Assembly (NCBI GenBank): GCA_015501605.1
Contig: JADNRZ010000008.1
Span: forward strand, 992,001 to 1,056,000
Origin: Panaeolus papilionaceus
Lineage: Eukaryota > Basidiomycota > Agaricomycetes > Agaricales
Direction of reading: 5' to 3'
DNA length: 64,000 nucleotides
The notes below the pieces were generated by a model. That model made no database searches and had not been told where the DNA came from. It worked only from the letters and a program-made list of their open reading frames with translations. The stretch's first letter is position 1. Each line of letters opens with the position of its first letter. Shown here one piece after another: positions 1 through 11,330 of this stretch. A program made the translations under genes and the position numbers.

Positions 1-1584
1 AGGGGTGCGTCTGCGGGTGCCGGTATGGGGGTGGAGGACACGAGAGAAGAAGAGACGGATGATGGGGAAGAAAGTGCGGGTGCGGGGCCGGTCCCTGAGC
101 ATGGCCCAGCTGCTGCTGTTGCTCTCTCTTCCGATGCGAACCCGAATGTGAGCACCACCGCGTCCAGTGTGAGTGGGGCGGAGCAGCCGCCTAGTCGGGC
201 GTCGGTGATTAGGGATAGGGTGCAGAGTGAGTTGGATTGGGAGAGTAGGAGGAGTAGGGAGGTGAGGGTGTCGTTGCCTGTTGTTAATCTGAATGCTCTG
301 CCTGGGGATACGACAGAGGGAGAGTCGGGGATTGATCTCAACGATGACCGGCCGATGAGGAGTGTTACGCCTGGAACAGGCGCAGCTGCAGGTGAAAGGG
401 CAGGAGAGAGGGGAGCAAGTGGGAGAGCGACACCAGTGGGGGAAGGCGAACACCCGCTGTCACCGCTCCCGCAGGCTTATCTGGGAGAAGGAGAAGACAA
501 AGGGAGAAGGAGGAAGAAGAAGAGACATCACAGCTCGCGCGGTCTGGATGCACCCCAAGGCGTAACGGCCAGTTCCTCAAGGGGAGCAACGGGTACTGAT
601 CCTGTTAATGTCAACGTCGGGATTGGCGGGGGTGGGTATCCTATTGGGCCCGGTGGCATGAAGCCGCATGCGAATCATGCGGGGGTGGTGTTGGCGACGG
701 GTGTTTCTGCGTCTAGTAGGGCGGGGCTGAAGGCCACAGCTGCAGGCGCCGGGGGGAAGGGAGGAGCGGGAGCGAAGGTTAATCCTAACTTTAATGCGAA
801 CCCGTATACGGGGTATTATACGGCTGCGAGGGGGTATTTTGAGAGGTATGGAGCGGAGGTGCCTGGGTGGTTAGGTGGGTTTCTTTGTTACTCTTCGTCT
901 TCTGGACACTCCGTCTTAAAAAATGCTTTCGATTTCTCTCTCAAAAAAACCTTTTCATTCAAATGCTAATACACTACCCTAATAACAGGCCAATCCAAAC
1001 AGCATCCTGAAACGAGCGAAACACCACCCGACGCGACGCACAAATCGCAGCCATCGGGGAGTACGACGTTGCCCACGAGTGCGGGGACGACATTGGGTGT
1101 GGAGGAGTGGGAGGCGTCCAGTGCTAGTGGGCCAGAGAGAGGGGAATACAGCAGGGACCGCCACAGGAACAGAGATGTGGATAGAGAAAGAGAAAGGGAT
1201 CGCGAGACAGACCTCGAGATTGGGAGCTCCAAGAAGAGGCGAGAGTTGGCGAGTAGTGTGGATGATGATAGTTATATTGGAACTGAGGAGCGGAAGAGGG
1301 AGAAGGAGAGGGAAAGGGAGAGGGAGTGGTATACGTATGTCTATTTCTTCATTGTCTCAACACAACAACAAGATGCTAACGCTCAACTTTTTTGATATCA
1401 CCTATAGGAACGACCCCTCCAATACCTCACACTCCCGCCGTGATACGTCGTTCTCACAATCGGGCCACGATGATGAGAGTGGCGAGTGGGACGAGGAGGA
1501 AGAGTGGGTACGAGGTGCTGGTGGTGGGATGCGGGGTGGTGTGGGTGGGGGGAGGTATGGGGATGATGATGAGGGGAGTATCAA
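1..1584 (+). CDS. 3' part of low-complexity charged protein (partial, unknown)
   Basis: The reading frame is open from base 1, so the gene starts left of the window. Exons that join in frame are 1-874, 989-1334 and 1408-1584. The introns are GT-AG, phases 1 and 2; the second uses a consensus GTATGT donor. The protein is rich in Ser, Gly, Glu and Arg. It has one less repetitive patch ending exon 1 (PYTGYYTAARGYFERYGAEV), then an Arg/Glu/Asp repeat stretch (RDRHRNRDVDRERERDRE) in exon 2 and an acidic, Gly-rich exon 3. A GTGCGT donor at 1585 suggests a further exon, but I could not place its acceptor (a CAG at about 2061 is one option). The RD/RE-rich stretch resembles nuclear RNA-processing or chromatin proteins, but no domain is recognisable and no function is assigned. 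Confidence 0.5.
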
Positions 1585-3297
1585 GTGCGTATGGGTTTCT
1601 CGATTTTCCTTCTCTCTCTCTGTGTCTCTTTTCTTTTTCTGGACTGTGGATTGGGGTTGTGGATGGGCGACTTGGGCATTTTTAAAAATTGAGACGATTT
1701 TTCGTCAATTTTCGCTATCACCTCTTACGTTGTTTTGCATTCTTTTCTTTCCTCTTTTCGACTTGATTTTTTTTTTCTTTTGCTGTGGCGGACATTATCC
1801 CGATTGAGAACATCACCACATCGTTGATTCATTTTTTCACCTTTGCGTTATTTTTCTCCCCCGCTCTCGTGCGTCCTGATGTGCAAAATACGGTCGTTCG
1901 TTCCGCTTTCTTCTCACTGCGGAGGGCAACTTGCACATCGGTTACAAGGCTTTGCCCATTCGTCGGCTCGAATACCGAATACCGATTGTTGAGTGTGCAA
2001 GCACATCGTGCTTTTCATTTTTGCTCCCTTTTTATTTTTTATACCTAATTGCAATGCGCAGCAAGGGGCAGACAGCTAGGCACGGAGGATGTGATGAAGA
2101 TCATCACTTCACTCTTATCACTTTCCTTTACTTGCCCTTGATTCATTCATTCGCTTGTTCATTTATTTTTTTTTCTTGATGCGCTGTCGGTAGGGCTGTG
2201 CTGTTCCTGTCTCGTCGTTTTTTCTCGTGCATTACTTTATTTTTAACTTTTTTCCTCCTTTTCTTTTTTCTCGTTCTATTTTTGTCCTCTGGGCATTTTT
2301 GGCACCCTCTCGCTCTGGGGGTAGGTGGGTGTCCGCGTACGTGTTGTTCTTCCCGTTGCAACTGCGCAGGTTTTTCCGGGTGCAAGTAAACCAGCACTGC
2401 GCTTTTTTTTCGGCGATGGGTCATTTGCATTTGGATGATATGGGGGAGGGGTTCCTCTGTGCAGCTTGCCCAGACCTGCATTCGTTATCCTGTGTGGGAC
2501 TCATGTTCGGTTTTGTTTTTGTCTCCTTGGGATGCACGGACACACCCACGTTTTTCTGGTTTCTCAAGATACCCAGCTAAATATGATTTGCACGGCTGGG
2601 TAATGGGGGTATTTTTAATTTCGTTGCTATTCATTTTTTGTGTTATTTTTGGAGCGTGTGGTTGGGTTGTGGGTTGGTTTGGTTCGTCTCGTGTTGTGGG
2701 TTGGGTTGTATGCAGCGTTGCGTTGCGTACTTATCAGTGATGGTGGTGTTGTCGGCTGGTTGGGACTTCGAATGGCGTGTTGTGGTGTGGTGATAACGCG
2801 ATTTGGAGGTGATAAGCGATGGATGAGTGTTAGCGTTATGGATAGGGGTGATAATGCGCTTTGCTCTTCGTCTTCTCCTTCGTTCACTCGTGGTCAGCCA
2901 AGAAGGGCAGGAGGATCACGAGGAAGGGAAGTGAAGGAGAGGAAGAGATGCCGATGCTCTCTTCTTGCTGTGATTTGCGGTTGGATGAAATAGAGGAGAA
3001 GGGAGTTGAGGATCGGGTTGTGCTTTTTTGGGAAGGTGTATTGCCTGATTGAGAAGAGATGAGGGCGGGATGACATAAACCCGCCTTTACTGTGTGAGTT
3101 GGTTGTGTGGCATGGCAGGCGGTTGGTGACGTTTATGGAGGTTGACTGCTTTGAATCTTGAAGAACAACGACGACTGTGGTTTCTTTATTATTTCTGTCA
3201 TTTTTAATCACTTCTACTTCTATTTTGTTTCTTTTCTTTTTTTCATTTTAAATTTCATTTTTATATTGCTCGCCTTTTTTTCTTTTTCTTTGTTACA
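1585..3297. other. T-rich stretch with no gene seen
   Basis: About 1.7 kb between the partial gene and the OPT transporter. The plus strand is strongly T-rich, with many pyrimidine runs, and short open frames here are unremarkable. It may hold the 3' end of the upstream gene and the promoter or leader of the transporter. The same T-over-A skew recurs in the large intron of the next gene. Confidence 0.5.
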
Positions 3298-6200
3298 ATG
3301 TTCAAGTCGATGCCCAAGTCAGACTCAGCGATTGCGTTGCCTACTATCGCTGTTCTGCGTTCTCCATCTCGCTCTTATTCACATTCATTTTCTCATCCTC
3401 ATTCCCCCAATCATGGCACTCACGCCATTTTACCTACCCCTACCACGATGACTATGACATTGACGCTAACTCGAACCCGTTCTTCCCGCTGTTCACCTTC
3501 ATCTAGGATGGAATTCGACTTTGACGCCATCGATGAAGAGGACAGTCCGTACCCTGAAGTACGAGCATCGGTGTCGAATATCGATGACCCGGATATGCCT
3601 GCTATGACCATTCGCATGTGGTTTGTGGGCTTGTTGTTGTGTATGCTTTCTTGGTGAGCTTTTAGCGACTGTTGCATTTCTCAACATGTTGCTGATCACG
3701 CGCCTTATCTTACAGTGGTCTCAATGTCTTTTTCAACTTCCGTAATCCCGCACCCAACATTGTACCCTTGGCGCTCGTCCTCATCTCTTACCCATTCGGA
3801 AAATTCCTCGCATTCACGCTGCCCATCACGACTTACCGTATCCCGCTGCCTCACCTCCCGCGTCGCATTCTACCTATCAATCAGCCCTCGTTCTACCCAT
3901 TACGTGTACTGGTCAACCACCTCCTCCCACTTACATTCCCCCGAGCCGTCGAGTTCTCGCTGAACCCGGGCCCATGGAACATCAAAGAACACGTGCTTGT
4001 GTTCATCATGGCGAATGTGGCTGTTACGCCGCCCTATGCACTTAATGCGATTGTCGTCTCAGAGGTTTATTATGAGCTCAAGACGTCGTATTGGTTTGGT
4101 CTCACGCTGTGTCTTGCGACGCAGCTTACGGGCTTTGGGCTTGCGGGTCTGTGTAGGCGGTTCCTGGTGTGGCCGGCGAGTATGGTGTGGCCACAAAACC
4201 TTGTGGCGTGTACGCTGCTAAATACGCTGCATGCGGAGGATGAGGATGATGGGATTGGCATGTATGGAGGTACTGGGCCAGGTGGCAAGGGTATGAGTCG
4301 ATATAAGTTCTTTATGATCACTGGCTTTGCGAGCTTTATTTTCTTCTTCCTGCCTGGTGAGTTTCCTTGCTTTCCTTTCTTTGACTTGGAAGGGTTGTTG
4401 ATGTGGTGTGTAGGGTATCTGTTCGAGGCCCTCTCGATTTTCAGCTTTGTCTGCTGGGCTGCACCCAACAATATCCCTGTCAACCAGTTGTTTGGTGTGC
4501 GCAGTGGTATGGGTATGAGCATCCTTACCTTTGACTGGACCCAGATCAGCTGGATTGGAAGTCCTTTGATGGGTGAGTTGTTTTTTCTTCCCTCTGTCTC
4601 GTTTTTCTTTCACTTTTATTTTCTTCTTCAATTTTACTTCACCCTGCTCTTTTCGCTTCCTTCTCAGTCGCTTCATTTCTTCCTTGTTTATTTTCGTTTT
4701 CCTTCCTTTCGTTTTCATCTTATCTTTCTTTCCCGGACCGACGACTCCTTCATTACTTCTTGTCAACGGCCTGGGTCTTGTGACACGGTCGAGTATGTTT
4801 GGAGCAACTTGTCCGTCAGGAGTTTTTGGAGCTGTCACCGCATCCCCAAAGACTCTACCTGTGAAGGCCTGGTAATCGCCACTCCACCACGCCTATCTCT
4901 AGGCCTATTTTGGATCTGATGTTTGATTCGATTTGATCCTTTTGATCTCTTTTCCCCTTTGCCTCTTTTTTGGCTTTGCGCATTCTCGGCCTCGGTTCTG
5001 TTTTGGTTTTATTACCTCTGCACGGGGATATGCCTCTTTTCATGCGTGAAGGAGAGAAAAAAATCCACGGTTGGATTTATGACAGCGTGCATGGAATGTG
5101 GGTTGTGGAACGTGTTGTGACTTGCGGGGCTGTTTGATTAGATTCTCGTTCCCATTCCCGTGCATCGGGAGTCAGGTTGGTGCAGACAGATAACGCTATG
5201 GATGTATCAATGGCGAACTGTACTGTATGCGACCTTGGGTTTTGGGCTTTTTTTTCTTCTTTTTCGTTTGTAGTTCTCTCCTTCCGCGGCTTGTTGCCTT
5301 CGATAACCCTGTCGAAATGCAACTGAAACGCCAAGGATGAAATTGGGTATATTGCGAATTCAGAGGGCGGAGACAGCAGACTCGGAAGACAGAGTTGAGG
5401 AGATGTGTTGTGTGTCTATCTGGTGCTTTAGTCGACACTTGCGAGTGAGAATGAGAGCCTGGAAGGTGCCTGCGGCTTTCACACTTGTGTTGAAGGGCTG
5501 TCGATACTCAGACGAGGCGTACACCGCTCGAGACCGGACGGTGTATTTCTGTCTTTGTCTTTCTTTGACTTGACTTGAGATGTGACCACCGTCGGATGGG
5601 GGCTTCTCGTGCTTCGTTTGTTTACGCTGACAAGGCGGGTGAAGGCCTTCGGTGTCGTCCTTGCTTTTGGTTTCTTTCTTTTTTTGCTATCCGTCTCGTT
5701 CTGCAATTTCGCTTCGGTGTGTTCAACATGAACACGTCGAGTTTTTTTGGGTCTTTCTGATTTCACCTTTCTTTTTTCTGTTTTCTTTCGCTTTTCGTTT
5801 CCTTTCAAAATTGATTTGATTCCATTTCTTGGGTTTTGAACGGGGAGCCGTCCTTTACATTCCCGTGGTGTTGCGTTTGATTACGCCCACCCATGCGCAA
5901 CCCTTTGATTGCTTTGATGGTTCTTGAAATCGGGGAGCAAAGAGGAAGGAAAGGGGTGGATGACATTCTAAACATTCAACCTCCAACTTCGAAGCAACGG
6001 GACTTGGAGTTTGTTGGCTCCCATCGGCGCCACTTGTTCCGTCCGGGGATTTTCTGTTGTGTTGTGTGCTTCGCTTGACGATGCGAAGTGAAGTGAAGTG
6101 GTCTCGTGTCCACCTCACCACTTCCACTTATTCAATCCGTTCCTCTTTTTCTCTCGCTCATCTGATGGATGTTGCAACATTTCGTTATCTTAATTACTTT

Positions 6201-9200
6201 GCCCCGCTTTTCTTGACGTCTACGTCTTTCAACTCCGTTTAACCATGGACTTGGCGTTGGTCAAGTTCAAGTTGGACGTGTGTGGTTGTGGACAGAGAGA
6301 CATGGATGTGGATGTGGATGGATGTGGACATGGGCAACAGAACATTGAGCAATGAGCATTGGGCAGGGATTATCGGCGCCACTTGTTCCGTGCGGAGACG
6401 TCGGATTCTCATGTCTCGCCCATGTTTGGGTGTTGGGCTTCGCTTTTTTCCCCATCTTGCTCGTTTTTCTCGCTTTGGTTGACTTTCTATTTCTGTTTAT
6501 TTTCTATTTCCCCGGTTCCCCGTTTTCATCAATTCATGTTCGATGAACCATTAAACCCTATGTTCTCCGTTTCCGAATTTCATTTTGCGGAGAGAAGACG
6601 GATACGACATGGGTTGTGGTTGACTTTGTTGGTTGTTTTGTTTTTCTTGATTCCTTGATTTCTTTCCTTCTTCGATTGTGCATGTCCCCGTGTTCCTGCC
6701 CCCTGTCTGCGCCATGTCGTCGGCGTTCAAACGTTACAAATGTTGACTGAATGTCGATGCTTATCCTCGCCCCTTGCCTTTTCGGATTCGGCTGGCGTGG
6801 CATGGCTGTCGGCATATTTTCTTCTTCCTTTTTTGCTTTTTTGATTCCGTTTGGCATGGGTGGTTGATTGGTTATTTGGGGATGGTCGGGGATGGAATGT
6901 CTGATTCGTGTGATTGACACGAGCACAACTGGAGATAAGATTTGATTGCTCTTTGAATTGAATTCAATTGAGTAGAGGGCTAGACAACGTCTTCTGACCT
7001 CTATGCATTCTACGTTCTCTCTTTTTTCTGAATCTTTCTCTTCTTTGTTTTAATTTTGACTTCGTTTCTTTTTCGCTTTACCGTTGACTTTTGACTTGTG
7101 TTTCTTTTCGTTGTTTTCGCTTTCGGTGTCGGTGTCGGTTTTGGATTCCTCTATCTTGGATTTTTTTTTTCATTTTTGGGATTTGTGTCAACCCTTTGGA
7201 TTTTCCGGGGTCGTATTACACTCAAATTTGTGATATGTGGATTTACATCCGCGATCCGAGTCGTTTCGTTTCATTTCTGCTCGTTCGCTTTGAGTGGTTC
7301 ATTTGGGCCATAGAGCGAGTTGGTTTGAGATTATTACGAATTATACTTTGCTTTTTTATTACTTTTGCCTTCTGGGCTTTGTTTTAGCTTTTTGGGCTCG
7401 TGGCGGAGCCTTGAGGTTAATATTGAGGTAGAGGTTGATTGTGCGGTACCGCGTGTTGTGGGCTTCTTTGGAGTTTTCACTTTACTTTACTTTACTTTTA
7501 ACTTTCTTTATTTTTGCGTCTTCATCCGATTCGTACTCAATCAAGCGGTTGCTGATCTACTTTCCCCCTTCCTTTAGTCCCATGGTGGGCCGAAGTCCAT
7601 ATCTTTGCTGGCTTTGTCCTGTTCTATTGGATTCTTACACCAGCTTTGTACTACACCAACGTAAGTAACTTCTTCCTTTCTTCTCTTTTACGAGTTTGGA
7701 AGGAATACTAAATCGCGGCTCTTCATTACCTTTTTACTTTGATTCGTAATCGATCGTATGCACAACTGCAGTCCTGGCAACTCGCCCACTTCCCCATCTC
7801 TGCCAACTCACCGTTTGATCGATTCGGCAAGCCATACAACGTCTCTCGCGTCCTGCGTCATGATGATACGTTTGACGAAGACGCGTACAATCAGTATTCG
7901 CCACTTTATCTGCCTGCGACGTATGCGATGACGTACCTTCTTGCATTCGCGCTCTCGACGTGTGTGCTTGTGCACACGCTATTGTATCATGGCAAGACCC
8001 TTCTGAATGGCTTCAAGCGCATGCGTGTCGAGCCTGATGATATTCATGCTAAGCTGATGCGGTATTACCCCGAAGTCCCGGATTGGTGGTATGCGATTGG
8101 CTTTTGTGTGTTTTTTGCGCTTGCGGTTATTGCTGTTGAGGTGTGGGATACGGGTGTGCCTGTGTGGGCGCTTTTGCTGGCTGTATTGTTGCCCATAATT
8201 TACATCTTGCCCAATGGCTTTATTTATGCGATGACCGGTCAGCCGGTAAGTGGCTTTTTGTGGAGGAATAATTTTATGGGATGCTCATGGTTGTGCTACA
8301 ACAGATCTCGCTGAATATTGTCGCTCAAATTATCCCTGGAACATTGCTCCCCGGTCAACCCCTCGCCAACATGGTGTTCAAAGCATACTCTGTGCAGACA
8401 CTCGCAGCTGCTACGTCTTTCGTGCAAGATCTTAAGTTGGGCCATTATGTCAAGGTCCCACCCAGGGCTACATTCATGGTTCAGATGATCTCGACTGCTT
8501 TGGCTGCGTTCATCCAGATGGGAGTCAAGCAGTGGATCTTTGACAATGTTCATGATATCTGCCAACCTGACCAGACATCACAGTTGACGTGTCCGCATAA
8601 TCAGGTTTTCTTTACTGCTTCTGCTGTTTGGTAAGCCCTCTTAATTTTTTCTTTTGTTTTTGCGTCCTTGATGTGTGTGCTTATGCTGCTGATATAGGGG
8701 TTTGATCGGACCTGTGCGTCAATTTGGAACGGGTTCGATTTATCACCCACATCTGTACGCCATTATCATTGGCGCGTTCCTTCCCTTCCCATTCTGGTTC
8801 TATCAACGGCGATACCCCAAGTCGTGGGTCCGATACGTCTCGACGCCCGTCGTTCTCAACGGTGTTTCTTCGATTCCACCTGCGACGGGCATTAATTACT
8901 CTTCGTGGTTCGCTGTTGGCTTCTTGTTCCAGTACTTGGTTAGGAAGCGCAATTTTGCGTGGTGGAGCAAGTTCAATTATGTGTTGAGTAGTGCCTTGGA
9001 CAGTGGCACTGTTATCAGTGTTATGTTCATTTTCTTTACGCTTCAGGTATGTGAGTCTTCCCTTCTTTTTGGTGCGGGTGCTGATTGCTGCTTTCTGTAT
9101 AGTTCCCGAGAAAAGGATCTATTACCGTGAACTGGTGGGGAAATACAATTTTCACAGAGAGTGAGTGATGTTTTCCGGGTTGTAGATGCATATTCTGATG

Positions 9201-9349
9201 CGTTGATCTTTGTAGATGCGGATTGGAAACGGAAAGCACTATTACCCATACCTGATGGTGGACTAGAATGGGGACCTTTCAAGAACACGCTCGCTGCAGC
9301 TGCGACTGCGACTGCTGAAGCTGTTGCCGCTGCTGTTACAGGATCATGA
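3298..9349 (+). CDS. OPT-family oligopeptide transporter
   Basis: This is a proton-coupled plasma-membrane importer of small peptides (OPT superfamily, fungal peptide-transporter branch). Nine exons join in frame: 3298-3653, 3716-4356, 4414-4572, 7578-7660, 7772-8245, 8305-8630, 8698-9046, 9103-9160 and 9216-9349, giving about 859 aa, normal for the family. Family signatures are clear: an N-terminal EEDSPYPEVRA block just before the first membrane helix, NPGPWNIKEH (about residue 202), SWIGSPL followed by PWWAE, a KVPPR motif (about residue 621, the KIPPR box) and a C-terminal NWWGNT. Many hydrophobic helices follow one another. Intron 3 (4573-7577) is 3,005 bp; its phase-1 ends recreate a Val codon and restore SPLMVPWWAE exactly, so it is an intron and not a gene break. 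The first 70 residues are low complexity; Met at 3508 is an alternative start. Confidence 0.9.
4573..7577 (+). other. 3,005-bp intron inside the OPT gene
   Basis: The donor is G|GTGAGT and the acceptor CCTTCCTTTAG, with a CTGAT branch-point-like site about 20 bases before the acceptor. Neighbouring introns are 55-115 bp. The content is T-rich, with an exact 20-base repeat (6023-6042 and 6372-6391) and a short CTTTA microsatellite near 7480-7500. I see no protein-coding gene in it on either strand; the open frames are low complexity. Confidence 0.75.
7477..7502 (+). repeat. Short CTTTA microsatellite
   Basis: About four tandem copies of a five-base CTTTA-type unit, lying some 80 bases before the acceptor of the large OPT intron. 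Confidence 0.7.
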
Positions 9350-10449
9350 CATGGGATGTAAATCATCCCTTTTTATGATCACGATCTCCCTTTCTGTATG
9401 CCCCTTCCCCCCATAGACTTGTTAATATACCTCTCATCGCGCTGTCACGATTTCATACGCTCCTTCACCTTCGACCTGCAACATACCCTACGTTGCGATA
9501 CATCCACTCCCTTTCTACGATAGTAGCAAGCGCTATCAACACCCATATCCTACTGCCGCATGTTGCCCTTCCGTCCCAAGATCTGCAAAACATCACAACG
9601 TTCTGTGACTCTAAACAAATCATAAACCCCATCCTATGCTCCTGCTCCTACCTTCATGATAACGATCTTTCTTTCTTTCTTCACTCGATCTCATTTCTAT
9701 TTTTACTCCCCTCGTATATATATCTTTTCAATTACTTTGATTCCCCACTGGTCTATGCTGTCGGTTTGAATAGTACATATCTTCATCTCTATTTTTTCTC
9801 TTTTTCTTTGTGTCTCTTGTCATTTTTTATACCTTGTTTGTGCGTGCGAGAGAGGGTTTTGGCTGTATTATATACTATATCCCCACATGATACCTCGTTA
9901 CCCCTCCCGACCCAAGATATATTCCCCCCGCGAATCCCCGTAAATATTATGTGTAGCTTGGGTTCGAGTAGATAAAATTCTTTTCTTTCTTTTTTTTGTG
10001 ATATTGGAATATCCTTTTGGTTTTCTTCCCTTCGTCCCATATATGTCTGTCTGTCTGTCTATTCTTCTTTCATCTTCACCTCCGCGTTGCTCCCTTTCCT
10101 TTTCAAAAACTCGTTTCAAGTTCCCTTATTTTTGCATCTATATAGTGCCGGTCTGGTCTGCGTCCTATTCTCCTGTCTCAAGTGCTACTGTGTATTGATT
10201 CTTCTATATTTTTTACTTTTTTTGCCTCGAATTTGTCCCCTTTTTTCCTCGTATTTTGGCGTAATTAGTATGAATAGAATTTTGGGTTTTTTCTACATAG
10301 TTCAGATTTGTGCGACGCGCTTGAGCTTCGGAATTGCCAATTGAACATTTGATGGCTTAATTCTGGTTCAGCTCAACAAAGTTGGCCGAAAGTCCTCTTG
10401 TACAACTTCCGCCTACAATCCCCTCAAATAACTATCCCCGTAGTATTGC
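9350..10449. other. Intergenic, no gene seen
   Basis: Region downstream of the OPT stop. It is T-rich, with a TCTG microsatellite of about four units near 10044-10060. No coding signal is convincing; it presumably includes the OPT 3' UTR. Confidence 0.5.
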
Positions 10450-10558
10450 GTGTATGGCCTTCAGACTTGTGGTGCCAAAATCATGTATAGAGACAACAAC
10501 CAACTATCCGTAAAAAGCATCTATCTTTCAACCCTCGTCAACAATAGTCGACCTCACA

Positions 10559-11277
10559 TCCTTGCTATGAGCGAAGAACATTTTCGCAAATTCGCTATGA
10601 CGATCAACCATTTAGATCAACAGCGTAAGGGCATATTTTCTCATATCTGACCTTCGGTGATTACAACACCCTTTATTGCAGGACACTGCGTTCACCCTAT
10701 CGGGAGATGTGCGATTGGTACGAAGCATTGTCCTTGATTGTCCAGCATGCCCCTTTGAGATGCGTGAGTATTACAATAGTACATTTCTCTCTCCTTCCGT
10801 CGTCGTAGGTAATAACAATGTCCTTTTTCAGTACGAGCCAAATATCATCAAAGCCTTTGACCATTGCATCATGACTCGCCCTTATGATTGGTTGAGGTGG
10901 TCTCACTCGCCATGACCTTCATTGGATACTGAGAGGTTGCAGAGGCCTCATCGAAGACGCCGCAACTCTCGCGCGAATGGCTTCTCCGAGAGAGAGGGAT
11001 ATTCGCCCTATCTTGCTATCAGCGTTGTCTGCCACATGAAATCCCTTCTTGAAACTCCTGTCGACACGGAGGAAGGTCATACTGTTCCACTCTGCTCGAA
11101 ATGCTCCACGCTTGCAGACTGCAAGCGCCGGTCTGCGGACAGCGATTGGGTAAGGATCTGTGATTGTGGTGATACTCACTGCTTAGTGGGCATTCAGGCA
11201 AGGGAACATATGGACGATGTCTTAACGGAAATGGTGTATGAGTTCCTCTTTGACAGTGCTGACTGGTCACCTCTATG
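10559..11277 (+). CDS. Possible degraded or spliced gene, unknown
   Basis: Several short coding-like blocks can be joined by plausible introns. The blocks run from about 10559, then begin at 10682 after a TTGCAG acceptor, at about 10830 after TTTTTCAG, and at 10943 after TTGCAG. The junction at 10943 joins PYDWLR to GLIEDAATLARM in frame. That frame ends at a TGA at 11037, whereas a better-looking frame starting with HMKSLLET runs on in another phase to 11277. Either one more intron is missed or the gene carries a frameshift. The start is not defined and no family is recognised. The opposite strand over 10919-11179 is also open, so the coding strand itself is not certain. Confidence 0.25.
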
Positions 11278-11330
11278 ACGAATGTATAGGGTCGACCTGA
11301 ATGCCTTGAATGCCTTAACCATGATCGAGA

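Noticed and set aside
1079..1807. Continuous 242-codon frame in the first gene
   Set aside because: Only its part at 1408-1584 fits the spliced gene; the beginning is the wrong frame of exon 2 and the end is T-rich intron-like sequence.
4218..4838. 206-codon minus-strand frame over OPT exons and the intron start
   Set aside because: It is antisense to clear OPT exons, and its right half is Lys-rich complement of a T-rich intron.
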